Origin: Aurifilum marmelostoma
Taxonomy: Eukaryota > Ascomycota > Sordariomycetes > Diaporthales > Cryphonectriaceae
Length of the DNA: 64,000 nucleotides
Direction of reading: 5' to 3'
NCBI GenBank assembly: GCA_027559495.1
Contig: JAMXSV010000023.1
Span: 1,674,001-1,738,000, forward strand
Position 1 is the first letter of the stretch; each line of letters starts with the position of its first letter. Made by a program: the position numbers and the translations under genes. Below are positions 25,174 through 35,377 of this stretch, piece by piece. A model generated the notes under the pieces. That model searched no databases, was not told where the DNA came from, and saw only the letters and a list, made by a program, of their open reading frames with translations.

Positions 25174-25570
25174 AAGTGACATACTCGTTGCCAGGCATGT
25201 ACGTGGTGCAGTCATCATTGGCACACCGCGCCATATACGTGATGGTAGGACCGACATGGCTGGTCGGCCACAGGGTCCAGTACAGATCAACGGTCGACCC
25301 GGCCGTGACATCAGCAGTCAGGTTGGCGGGCGAGGACCCGTCGATGCCGTCCGCCAGGTCGCCGCCGCACTGGATGTCGTTGTAGGTGACCACGGTGACG
25401 GGGCCGTTGCCCTGGATGGGCCGCGAGATGCGCGACGGGGTCGGGCTGGTGTAGGGGTCTGTGTACGGCTGGTAGAAGGTGTAGCTCTCGCTGTCCAGGG
25501 TGCCGTTGGTCACGTAGCCGTGGCCGGCGACCAGGGAGGCTGATGCGAGGAGACCTGCGAATGTCTTCAT
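23758..25570 (-). CDS. AA9 lytic polysaccharide monooxygenase with long acidic, cysteine-bearing tail
   Basis: Three exons: 25570-25185, 25068-25008, 24939-23758; 542 residues. AA9 enzymes are secreted copper enzymes that cut cellulose or hemicellulose oxidatively. Residues 1-16 are a signal peptide, so the mature protein starts with His17 (HGYVTNG), the first histidine-brace ligand; His105 in PTSHVGPTITYMAR is the second. RHEIIALHAA (176 and 182 are His) and QFYP (Gln191, Tyr193) complete the active-site pattern. Exon 2 supplies DTVWFKVQEDG. The domain ends near Cys247. Residues 250-542 form a disordered Ser/Thr/Ala tail with no CBM1 or GPI signal. It holds five acidic modules, each with one cysteine (328, 359, 416, 468, 513), for example GDDGEDDGCEPDE. 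Similar disordered tails are known in some fungal LPMOs; tandem modules like these I do not recall. Intron 1 holds an (AT)n run. Confidence 0.94.
25119..25171. repeat. (TA)n microsatellite inside LPMO intron 1
   Basis: About 50 bp of almost pure TA (one TACA interruption near 25130) fills nearly half of the 116-bp intron 25184-25069. On the minus strand it lies just after the GTATGT donor. Confidence 0.95.
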
Positions 25571-27332
25571 CTTGATTCTCTTTTTTTTTCCTTTCTCTTT
25601 CTCTTTCTTTGTGGGTTTGTCACTCTCGAAGGACCGGTTGGTGCAGGAAGCAGCAGAAGAAGAAGGTAGAGGGGGGGGGGCGAGAAAAGAATGGAAGGTA
25701 TTGCGAGAAGAAGAAAAATAACGAATGGCAGCCCCAGGCAAACCGTGAATGAATGGAATGTGTCAACGTAGTTGACAACGATGAAGAGAGAGAGAGAAGA
25801 AGTCAACGGTGAAGTTGAGAAGAAAACGAAAGAGAGAGGGCGTGATATTGGCCAGAAAGACGATCCGGCCTCCTGGTATATGTAAGTCCTCCCAGCCTCT
25901 CGCCCATTGTCACCTTTCAAGCATAATTGTTAGGCGAGGGGGCGCCCCCAAGTGGAAAGGGGAGGAGGAGAGGAAGGGGGCGGGCCTTGTGGGCAATCCC
26001 ACATACCCGCCATGATTCAAGCAGGGCGCCCGTCATGTTGATTGTTGTTTCTTGAATGAAAGGGCTTTCCATCATAAGACTGAAATTCTCCGGCTTCCTC
26101 TCATAGGCTCGATGATGCCATCGCGAGGGGGGGCGAGTCGGCGCCAGCCTAACGGAGTCCATAATGGAGAAACATCAAACATCTCGTCTTATCCCTCTTA
26201 AGCGACAAGGGGGGTGGAAACGTCCAGGGATCCAACCGAGCCGCATGGCCACCTTCTCTCCCCCCCCCCCCTCCCACCCTCGGCTGAGGCTCCAATCATG
26301 GCGAGGGCGTTTCCCAAGCGGAGGAGGAGGGCTCCACTGAATTCAATACGGATGAAACAGCCAAGGCAATGGGATTGATCCGTCAAGTCACCAGGCGAGT
26401 TCTGGAACTGATGGCATGATGAGGACTCTACAGTATGGCAAGCGAGTAGAGTATTGAGGTTGTGAAGTGTTGTCGACTCTCTTATATGGAATTACTAAGT
26501 AAAAAAGTATATAATATAGATATACTTTCGATGACTCCCTGACGGTGATCCATTGATACCAACCAAAAGAGTCTCGCTAACAAGCATAAGGACGATATAG
26601 TTTGGCCATTGTATCGAGCCGCACGCATGCCTGAGTAGCGCTCGCAGGCGGCAAAACCAGATGACAGTACCAGCCAGTGGCCCTGTAGCCTGCAGATCTC
26701 GGAACACGCCGAGGTTCCTGGTTTCAAAAACACGCCAAGGGTTGGTTAGAAACGAGGATGCAGATCCCGCCCCAGAGAGACGGACGGAATAACCATTTCC
26801 ATCACTGATGATGAGCTGGTGCAACTCAGCTTTGAGAAGGACTTGATACTTGATGAAATGATTTGTGTATGGGATGCTGGACGAGTATTTGCCATATATG
26901 TGACGATGTCCAATTCCCAAGACCAGCCAGCCATCGAAGAGAAAGAAAAGAAAACCACACAAGGGGTCAAGCAGGGCTGGCAGAAGAATACATACTACCG
27001 AGGCCTGACAAAAGAAGTGTTTCCCCCGTCCCCATCGGCCGAGGCCAGACAAACAGCCATCGTGGGTCACTGTCGATTCTCGGCCGCATCAGGCATAGCA
27101 AAGATCCACCACACGCTCCCTCCTGAAAATTGTGCATAAACTCCGAAAACCCGTCTCGCTCCTCTGGCGCATAGCAATCAATGCACACATGAGATCATGA
27201 TCATGAGTCCTAATGGGAGTGTTGACTAGGCTTTAAAAATTCGTAGATGGAAAAATATCTCGTGGTCAAACAATAAAAAGCAAAAGAAGAGAAAACCACA
27301 AGAAAACCACTCAACATACAAGAAGCAAAAAG
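25571..27332. other. Upstream region of the LPMO gene, no further gene recognised
   Basis: The first 250 bp upstream of the LPMO start are pyrimidine-rich on the coding strand, with CTTT and CTCTC runs typical of fungal leaders. A 191-codon minus-strand frame at 26495-27070 has no family features. C-run at 26261-26270. No clear TATA box or activator site was identified. Confidence 0.5.
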
Positions 27333-27449
27333 TGATTCGGCCCGGGTTTGAACCGGGGACCTTCAGTGCTCACATCGGAACTCAGACCTTATTGGAGGGC
27401 TGAGGTCACGTGTTAGACTGATGTGATAAACCAACTACACCACCGAACC
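27333..27449 (-). tRNA. tRNA-Val(AAC) with a 42-nt intron
   Basis: On the minus strand the acceptor strands GGTTCGG and CCGAATC pair, followed by discriminator A at 27333. The D arm is GTG-TAGTTGGTTTAT-CAC, the anticodon stem TCAGT/ACTGA, and the loop CTAACAC gives anticodon AAC (Val). The T arm is CCCGG-TTCAAAC-CCGGG. An intron of about 42 nt interrupts the loop one base 3' of the anticodon, the canonical site for eukaryotic tRNA introns. Without it the tRNA is 75 nt. A T-run follows on the minus strand (27308-27300 region is A/T rich). The A box and B box (GGTTCAAACCC) are intact. Confidence 0.95.
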
Positions 27450-29252
27450 AATTAAGGGTTGTTGTTATAAACAGTGTTGAAAAAAGGGCTTATATAGCAT
27501 GGGTCTACCAAACTTGCGCTTGTGAGGGCCTTAGTCCAATATTGTGTCAGACCTGGACTCCACGTGTTTATTCTGCAGATGTCCTTTTACGCGGCATGCG
27601 AAAGGCGTCTTTTAAGAATATTTTTCCCTCTTTAGAAAGAATTAGCCGGCTCTCAGAAAAAATTGGGATAGCCAGCCAGATTGGCTCAGCTTGGATGGAC
27701 GCCAAAAGACACTTTCGCAGCCAATCAATGCTCTTCTTCATGTTGAGACACCATAGTCATCCCAATGCTGAGACGTATCGCTGCTAAGTGTCAAGCATGG
27801 TGAAGATATACTATGCTTTTAAAAGATATATCTTTCGCAGCACTGCGGTTGGCGACCCTCGCCCTAACACTTGTCGCCTAGGCTACCCTAGTAATTACCC
27901 TAATAATCAGTAATTAAATACCGTTTGATCGTTGGAAATGGTAAACATCGGGTAAACCTGCCCTCTTCAATTATCGGATGGCGCATCTTCAATTGCCAGA
28001 CCACACTCTGCACAGTGAGTGGGTGACGTGCATCATGAAAATTGACTGCCACCACTGGCCTCTTCTGACACTTATGTATTCTTGGACGCCACACTGAAAT
28101 CAAGATACTTCAGTGGTAGGTGATACTTACCTACGTAGAACCTCGTGAGGCTTGAGCTATTCATGTCACTCTCACACTGGCGTTAAATTTCTCTAAAACT
28201 CTCTAAAGGTGGCAGGTATTAACACGCTTAACCATAATGTCTTTCAAGGTTGTAAGCATGAATGGGTGTCCATCTCACCATCAAGTCATAGTGTTTATCA
28301 TACTGGGCTTTCCTACAACCTATGAGTTGTTCACTTTAACTTGGTGATATTCTGTAGCCTTAAGCAGTGTCTACAACCTGTTTGTTTCGCCATTACCAAA
28401 ATAGGCCTGGAGACATATTGCACGCAATTTCAAGTACAATACTCACTCGCTATGAGGCTGGAGAGGGTGATGTTCATATATCTAAAGAGTAGGAGCGGTC
28501 TGTTTCTATAGTGGATTGTGAAAACGATAGCTCACATACAATATTCTGAGTACTTATATCCTGACGTCTGCTGGCCATTGTGTTGACCTGTGAAAGTAAA
28601 GGTGACTATTTATCGAGGATTGCATCTAGGGACTGTCTTCAACAGCGTCGATTATATCGCCCAGTAGCATAGTTCCTCTACAAGCAGGCACCCAACAATC
28701 TCCTTTCCAATTATAAGGAACACAAAGTTGAAAAGAACCTCTCCTTCGGACTATGTATGAGCAGAAGCTCAACATTGATCTGTGGCACCTGGGCTTTGGT
28801 GTTCTTGTAATAAAATACCATTCCATAATATGACATCTCACAACCAATAATAAGAACCTAATTAGATGAGAACCAGGTGATTTGATGAAGTCCTTGGCTA
28901 TATATTGCACTTGATATGTTACAGCGTGATGAGGACCAGCATTGGACTGCAGGATTCGCGCTTCCATAGTACCCGCTGGACGTTGATATAAGCCAAACTT
29001 CTGACAATCTATTGTAGCCTCTGACACCCTGCGGAAATGAAGTGGACCGACTTTGTATCCTCCTACAACACGAATTTGAATCTTATATCATGTCACTGGC
29101 AAATCTCATTGAAGACGCAAGACTGATAACCAAATCAAAGAAGATAGAATATATTTCGATCGTGAAGATGCTTCGAGTTTCACTGCCAAGTATCAACTCC
29201 AAAACTAATTACAAGAAACCTTAAAAGATAAACACCCTCACGCTGCGCAGTG
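27450..29252. other. AT-rich block without recognisable genes
   Basis: Roughly 1.8 kb that is visibly more AT-rich and TA/TG-rich than the flanks. Frames up to 133 codons (28626-29027, minus) have no features. It may be a mutated (RIP-affected) mobile-element relic, but I see no terminal repeats, transposase motif or target-site duplication. Confidence 0.4.
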
Positions 29253-30249
29253 TCAAAGGTCCGACTCCGTATCGTCGCTAATAGTACTCGACCCTCCTCC
29301 AAACGCCTCGGCGATGACCTGCGTCCGCACCACCCGGCCGCCAGTGGAGACATAGATCCAGCAGACGGCCTCGACGCCGGGCAGCGGCGCGTAGTTGTAC
29401 TGCAGCTCGAACTCGCGCGCCACGCCGTTGACGCTGATGGTGTGGTTGTGGCCGGTAAAGGTCATGTCGGCGGCGTAGGAGCCCACCAGCGAGCGGCCCT
29501 GCTCGTCGCCGTCGTTGTTGAGCTTCACGTCGTAGATGTTGCCGTCCTGGCCCAGCACCCGGTTCGTGTGCGTGTTGCCCGAGTAGTTGTTGATGCTGTA
29601 GAGCACGTTCTGCGCGTCGAAGCTCCGCTTTGTCGAGCTGCTGGTGTTGCTGCTGGATGACGTCCCCGTCAGGGAGCCGACGGTGCTGTTGACTATCTGG
29701 CCCACGTCTTCGCCGAGCGTGGCGATGACGGGGTTGAGGTCAATCGAGTCCAGGACATCGCTGACCCTAGTTTTGGCAGAAGAGCGTTAGTAAGATTGCA
29801 ACTTGTTCCTCATTTTTGCTTCAAGGAGCTTACATCTGTACAACGTTTTCCAGCCGGGCTTCTAGAAGCACCTTGGCCGACACGTTCTGGATCGTCAGCC
29901 TGACGCTGTCGATGGAGGCGTCGACACCCGCGCTGAAGTGGAGCAGGTTCAGGACATCAGCCTGGAGGTTGACCTTGGCCGTGATGTTGTCGACCTCGAT
30001 GTCAATCTCGCCGACGTACACAGACGCGTTCAGGAAGACGTCAGGCTCAGCCGGCAGGACGGTGTCGACGTCCGTGTTCGTCTCTGCTGTCTCGTACACG
30101 GCGGAGTCTGGGTCGCCTCGCTGGTCGAGGTGGTAGCCGATGTAGCCTTCTTCCTGTCTGCTGCCATGTTCGTGGGCGACGTCTAGGAAGGAGGAGACAG
30201 GTAATATCAAGAAGCAAAGAGTGGCAAGTTTTCGTAATCTGAGAGCCAT
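29253..30249 (-). CDS. Secreted protein of unknown function, paralogue A of a divergent pair
   Basis: Two exons, 30249-29834 and 29766-29253, separated by a 67-bp intron (GTAAGC...CTAG), coding 309 residues. An N-terminal signal peptide (MALRLRKLATLCFLILPVSS) is followed by a short acidic linker and then a repeated beta-like segment: DVFLNASVYVGEIDIEVDNI, TAKVNLQADVLNLLHFSAGV, SIDSVRLTIQNVSAKVLLEA. After the intron come VSDVLDSIDLNPVIATLGE and a Ser/Thr/Asn linker. The C-terminal domain contains SFDAQNVLYSINNYSGNTHT and YNYAPLPGVEAVCWIYVS. The middle part matches the product of the plus-strand gene at 31847-32875 closely in order and spacing (DVxLxxxxLxVGxIxxxVxN...LNLxAxVxxLxxxxAGV...SIDLNP/SLDLNP), so the two arose by duplication. 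I know the family only as uncharacterised fungal secreted proteins. N-glycosylation sequons are frequent. Confidence 0.82.
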
Positions 30250-31846
30250 CTTGTTTGATATGAGTGCGCGTGTGCGCGTGTGTAAGAGAAGGAGGGGCGA
30301 GTGAAGGAAAGAGGACACGTTGAGAGAGGAGGAGGTGGTGTACTGTGTAGGAAGGGGATTTCCCGAGAGGTATTCGAGAAAATATGAAGCGTTATTGCCC
30401 CTCGCAACGAAGAGGAAAGGGGAGAAGGCAGAGCAGATGACCGGTATAATGACCGGTATAATGATCAGGTGATGACAAGAGCATGCTGTAGCAGCTGCGG
30501 GCAGACTCTCCTGGGCGAATGACCTCACTCTACCCCTGGTATTATTGGCATCTATTAGGTGCAGAGGTCAATGCAATAGCCCTACATGGTACCGAGGAGC
30601 AAAACTTCCCGACCAGAGTTCTTTGCAGCCAGGTATGCGCCCGCATGAATAAAATAACCAGATTCCTGAGCACTGAACTCAGCCATGATCTCGACGAGAG
30701 GGCGGGCCTCGAACGTTGAACCCATCTGCATGACACCTACAGCATGATCCTGGTTTCTCCGTGGACCAATAGGTCCGCCCTGGCAAATTATGAGCCAGAC
30801 TTTTCCATGGCTGTGCCTTGTACTAGTGGTTGCAACTAGAGAGGGCAATAATCATTAGTACCTAGGTAGGACGAACAAAAAAATAGGGGAGAGAACAACA
30901 AGCCTCCTTGCATGCAGGGGGAATCACAAGGGCCAGAACAAGCTTAAAGACGGATGAGCTTGTGTCAGAAATATCCGCCGTCTCCCGTGGTTCAACTCCC
31001 CACGGATCATCCCAAGATTTATGCTCCCCAACCTATAGGAAGAGAACCGAGTTCCTGTGCCATATTACTACTGTGATTGTCATCGTGCCATCCTATAGCA
31101 GACCCGAACTTGGCAGTTTTGTTTTTAAAAAAAGAAATATGCCCGCTACCAGCTCCCCCCTCCAAACCCCACATGATGACATCGCCATCCATCTTGAAGC
31201 CCCTGAATCCTCTTACGCCTTTCCCCTTTGGCATCATCAGTCATGCAATTTGCTACATGGCAATTTGGCCAGTTGAGAGATAGATCCAGCCCCCCTTCAC
31301 CCCTCAGGCAGGGTATTTTCCTTGGTCACGCGGAGATTTAACCGTTCCATCGAGATCGCCAGGCACGCATCCTCAACCCGGGCTGGCCCATGCGCATTGT
31401 CTAGACCGTGGAGACAATAGCTTGGGCCCGATGTAACGGACTACATGCTTCTCCATCAGCAGGTGGGAACATATGTGCAGAGTTGCATTATTACCTAGTT
31501 TTGATGTATAACCAGGTACGCTCATGTGTACATGCGAGCATGAGTTTTGGCCAAGCTTCGCCTGACGTCTGTCAATAAACGTCTAGTCATCACGCGCCAG
31601 ATTTCATTCTGTTCGCCTTGCCTGGCTGGCCTGTCATCCGTTGTGGCATTGCTTAATGTTTGGTACTGTTTGATGGCCTGCTAGTACTCCCTTTAGGAGG
31701 CCCATCGCCCACCAAAATCCCCGAGGTCCCTTTCCTGTTCTTTTCTGAAATATCTCCTTGCGAGCGCATATTTCACTCTCCCTCCATTCGCTTCTGTCGT
31801 CGACCATAGCTGAGAGTGAGCAGCGAACCACCAAACACTGGTCACA
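30250..31846. other. Shared upstream region of the divergent secreted paralogues
   Basis: About 1.6 kb between two divergent start codons. It holds an exact 12-bp tandem repeat GACCGGTATAAT at 30439-30450 and 30451-30462, roughly 190 bp upstream of gene A. The TATAAT within each copy is TATA-like. No other gene is recognised; a GGTTCAACTCC at about 30989 resembles a tRNA B box but has no matching A box. Confidence 0.5.
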
Positions 31847-32875
31847 ATGCAGCCTTACAGATCCTTTTTGTTAGCCCTTGGCTGTCTTGTCTCCTTGGCC
31901 ACAGCGCAGTCGGCGTCTTCCACCATCTCGGGTGCCACTGCCACTGCCACGGCCGCGGTGACAGCATCAGGCAGTTCGTCAAATGCGACAGCCAACGGCG
32001 GCAGTGCAAGTGCGACATCGAGTAGTAGCAGTTCTACCACCAGTCCTCCGGATGTTCTCCTGAGGGTGCCCAACCTGTCCGTGGGCAAGATCGAGTAAGT
32101 CTGACGGCGAGATGGGGTGATCAGCAACTTGAAGATATTCGCGATTTGCAGCAACTGACCGACTTGTGTCTAGACTGGATGTTGAGAACCTCCAGGCCGA
32201 GCTCAACCTAGCCGCCTCAGTCGCCTCTCTGGTGACGATCAACGCTGGCGTCCAGGTGGGTGTATCGAAAGTCAACATCACCATCTCCGATGTGGAAGCC
32301 GAGCTGGAACTCATCATCCGCCTCGGAAACCGTAAGTCGTCTCTGACAACATAATCAGTCCCGCCATCATTCAAACCCGACCACATCTCACTAACCGACT
32401 CTACCCCCCTCATCTAGTGGTCGACATCGTCAACAGGACGCTCTCCTCCCTCGACCTGAACCCAACCCTCATCACGCTCCTCAACTCCGTCACCGACGTC
32501 GTGACCGAGGTGGTCGGCGCCGTCGACGGCCTCCTGGGCAGCATCACCCAGGGCAACTCCCAGCTCAACTTCATCATCGACAACCTGGGCAACATCGTCC
32601 AGGAGGTCGTCGGCGACGCGGGCAGCACCGTCTCCTCCATCGTGGGCAACTACCTGCAGAACATGACCTTCACCGGCGACATCGAGGAGCTGGGCGGCGG
32701 CCTCGTGCAGAAGACGTACAGCTACGCCCCGCTGGGCTCGCTCGTCGACATCGTCTTCAATGCCCTGGGCCAGGTGGTCCAGGCGACCGTGGCCTCGTCT
32801 ACTAGCTCGGGCGCGACCAGCTCGACGACTTCGGCGGCTAGTGCGACGGCTACTGGGGCTGCGCGGCGTCGTTAG
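31847..32875 (+). CDS. Secreted protein of unknown function, paralogue B of a divergent pair
   Basis: Three exons: 31847-32094, 32174-32331, 32418-32875; 287 residues. Donors are GTAAGT in both introns and acceptors CTAG; the phases fit (2 then 1). Signal peptide MQPYRSFLLALGCLVSLATA, then a Ser/Thr/Ala linker to about residue 65. The conserved core reads PDVLLRVPNLSVGKIELDVE, LQAELNLAASVASLVTINAG, VSKVNITISDVEAELELIIR and LVDIVNRTLSSLDLNPTLIT. The C-terminal half has regularly spaced hydrophobic helices (VTDVVTEVVGAVDGLLGSIT, FIIDNLGNIVQEVVGD) and ends LVQKTYSYAPLGSLVDIVFN before a Ser/Thr/Ala tail and final ARRR. No GPI or membrane tail is seen. Splice sites are supported by colinear matches to paralogue A. 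Function unknown; extracellular location inferred. Confidence 0.88.
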
Positions 32876-33162
32876 AATTCGATTATCATAATATGGCCAT
32901 GTAACTAAGTATTGGTCTCTTCATTTCGTGTATATAGAGAATTATGAGTAATACTCGATGTGGTGCTTCTGATGTGTGAGGATGAATATGTGTGACTTGG
33001 AGAATGTCGATACAAAGATGTCGACAACTCTCGGTAAGTCTCTGCAGGATGACGGGCAGTTGGGACCATCTATGACATGGGCAGACGTTCTCGTTAGGGT
33101 GAAATTCGCCTTGAGCACTCTCACCACTATACACTCATCAGCAAAGTACAGGAATATATTGC

Positions 33163-34821
33163 TCAAAAAAATCTCCATATAGAGTCAGGTCCTCGAGCCT
33201 TCTTAAAGCTCCCATACCATCTGCACAGGGGATACATGATGACCAAAACGACAGCCCAGTTTACCCAGAACGCCCATTCGGCAGGAAAGCCCACTTTATC
33301 ATCATCAACAGACCCCAGCCAAGGACCCGAGCTCAGCGGGACGCCATAGATAGAACTCCAGATCAGCCATGAGATGAAAAGGAGAAGCAGATGAACCACG
33401 TAGTAAAATAAAGCAGATGTCCCAAACACCTGCAAAGGATGCAACACAGTAGTACTGATGACATGTGGAAGGGCGCTGAAGAGTCCAAGGAGGATGAAAT
33501 TCACACCCATGGCGTATGCCCAATATGCCACCTCGGGCGGGTACCGGGTGAGATAGAAAAAGGAGCGCCAGGAAACGAGATATTGGTTTTCCGTATCAGG
33601 ATGGGCCTCATGATCCGGCATCCCGACATCACAGCCCTTGGGGAGGTTTCCGAAGTGCAGCACGCGGGTTAGGACAAAGACCAGCAGGAAGGCTAGGCCA
33701 GTCATGGCGTTGCCCATGGTGAGTGCCGTTCTGGTCCAGGTCCTGGCAACGACGATGCGGCCGCAGAGCAGACCGAGGATGACAAAGGAGAGCCAAGCCA
33801 GTGGTGGATAAAGAGATGCAATATGTTTTGTGACAAAGACGTCGATCCAGACACGAAGCCAATTGCTCTGTGGCGTAGGGCTTCGAAGGAGGACGGCGGC
33901 GGCAGCGGTGGTGTCGTCGGGTTTGCATGGTCGTCCTGCGCTCGGCGATCGCCACATGTTCCACCAGATGGCCACGATGGCGAGCACTAGGAGGACTGCG
34001 TTGTGCATATGCCATGAGATGTCCGCAGCCCGCATGATCTTCCTGTCTGGCGCCACGTCCTCCGAGCCAGTCCGGTCTGCCAGCAAGGGCTCGCGCGCAT
34101 CATCCTTGTCGGCATCAGGTAGCACTTGTAACACCCAATAAGCGAGCGTCTCTTCCGTGCGCGAGATGAAAAGCCACAGGATGCCCACGAGCAGATAATC
34201 CACAGCCAGCGCGAAGAGCACAAGGCTTGTGAACCAGACCCTGCCCAGCGTCATCAGGAGGCCCAGCAGGACGCTGATGACCGCGAGGATGATAGCTCTG
34301 ACGACAAAGTGGCGCCCCATCATGGTTGCAGACCAGCCCAGGGCCCTGCGCGACTGGCCGAAATACACAATCCCCATGCCAAGCAGGAACAGAAACCCAG
34401 GTGGCCAGAGGTGTGTGAGCAGTCGGATAACGAAGACCACAGGGTGACTCCGTGTATGCACTGAGACGATGGCGTCGTCTCGCTGACCATTGCTGTCGTC
34501 GCCGTCGCTGAGAATGGACGAGGTTGGCCATGGTCGAAGAATGAGGAGATTGTGGTCCAGAGTCATGAGGATCATGAGAAGGCCGCGCAGGATATCAGGC
34601 GCCAGGGCGCGGTTGCTCGATTTGCTGGGAGCGGTGAGCTTCGAGGGCGCGTCTGGGCCCGAGGCTGAAGAGGCAGCGTGATCGTCGCCACGAGGTATCG
34701 ACTGTCTAATGTCTACCTGGCCCTCCTGGGGTGTTTCGTCGTTCGGGTCGTGCTCGTGCGTGTCATCCTCGAAGCTGGTCTCCTGCACGGCGCCGTCTGG
34801 GACAGCGCGGACGACTTCCAT
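33163..34821 (-). CDS. DUF1624 / heparan-alpha-glucosaminide N-acetyltransferase-like membrane protein
   Basis: Single exon, 552 residues. A 70-residue disordered acidic N-terminus leads into the family signature RALAPDILRGLLMILMTLDH (residues 71-90), in which the Asp and the Leu-Asp-His are typical of DUF1624/HGSNAT-type acyltransferases. About ten hydrophobic segments follow, including SHPVVFVIRLLTHLWPPGFL, RAIILAVISVLLGLLMTLGR, AVLLVLAIVAIWWNMW and VISTTVLHPLQVFGTSALFY, with VVHLLLLFISWLIWSS near the end. Family members are polytopic proteins that move acyl groups across or at membranes; the substrate here is unknown and no fungal role is established that I know of. The gene is tail to tail with secreted paralogue B (287 bp between stops). 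Confidence 0.87.
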   Translation of the reverse strand: MEVVRAVPDGAVQETSFEDDTHEHDPNDETPQEGQVDIRQSIPRGDDHAASSASGPDAPSKLTAPSKSSNRALAPDILRGLLMILMTLDHNLLILRPWPTSSILSDGDDSNGQRDDAIVSVHTRSHPVVFVIRLLTHLWPPGFLFLLGMGIVYFGQSRRALGWSATMMGRHFVVRAIILAVISVLLGLLMTLGRVWFTSLVLFALAVDYLLVGILWLFISRTEETLAYWVLQVLPDADKDDAREPLLADRTGSEDVAPDRKIMRAADISWHMHNAVLLVLAIVAIWWNMWRSPSAGRPCKPDDTTAAAAVLLRSPTPQSNWLRVWIDVFVTKHIASLYPPLAWLSFVILGLLCGRIVVARTWTRTALTMGNAMTGLAFLLVFVLTRVLHFGNLPKGCDVGMPDHEAHPDTENQYLVSWRSFFYLTRYPPEVAYWAYAMGVNFILLGLFSALPHVISTTVLHPLQVFGTSALFYYVVHLLLLFISWLIWSSIYGVPLSSGPWLGSVDDDKVGFPAEWAFWVNWAVVLVIMYPLCRWYGSFKKARGPDSIWRFF

Positions 34822-35377
34822 ATTTTCATGTCAGGGAGCATTTGTAGGACGTTGAAGGTTTCGAACAGTCGTCAGTACATTGATGAAGAAGGACGATGTT
34901 TATGTGGACTTGATGGCTTTTCTTTGTATGAGAGTAAGAAGCGCTTCGGAGGGGACTCGTGACGCGGTAGTGAACGGCGACTGAACTCCATAATACAGTG
35001 ACGCAATCGTGCGCTGGTTGAGGAGACGCACCACTTATAAGCCGCCAAAATCGGCAGGAAGCACTACCGAATTTCTTCTGAATTTACTCGAGGTAGGTCT
35101 TCGGCTTGATTTTCCTGAGAGCCCATTTTTTATTTATGCCTCTCAGACTGAATATGCAGTCCTCGCCATTGACCACCTTTATTTGATCGTCTTGCTCAGA
35201 GGCTATCGCAGCTGTTGGTTAAGGTGCAACCCCAGCCCTGAATAACCGGCTGAATAGCACTGAGCTATGGGAGCGTGGTAAAGGTAGGTGGTGGGCAATT
35301 CACTGTAAGCCACTAAAAGCCGCTGGAGATAACTCTTGGCAGAAGGGTATATAGGTATGTAGTGAAAAATTTCTAGC
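34822..35377. other. Spacer with a tRNA-like fragment upstream of the 5S gene
   Basis: No protein gene. On the minus strand, about 35277-35222, the sequence GCTCCCATAGCTCAGTGCTA resembles a tRNA 5' half with an A box; a CAGCC/GGCTG stem and a GGTT/AACC hairpin follow, but the acceptor stem does not close and no good B box is present. It is at best a tRNA relic. Confidence 0.3.

Noticed and set aside
26495..27070. 191-codon minus-strand frame
   Set aside because: Mixed composition without motifs; the first ATG context and codon use differ from the real genes.
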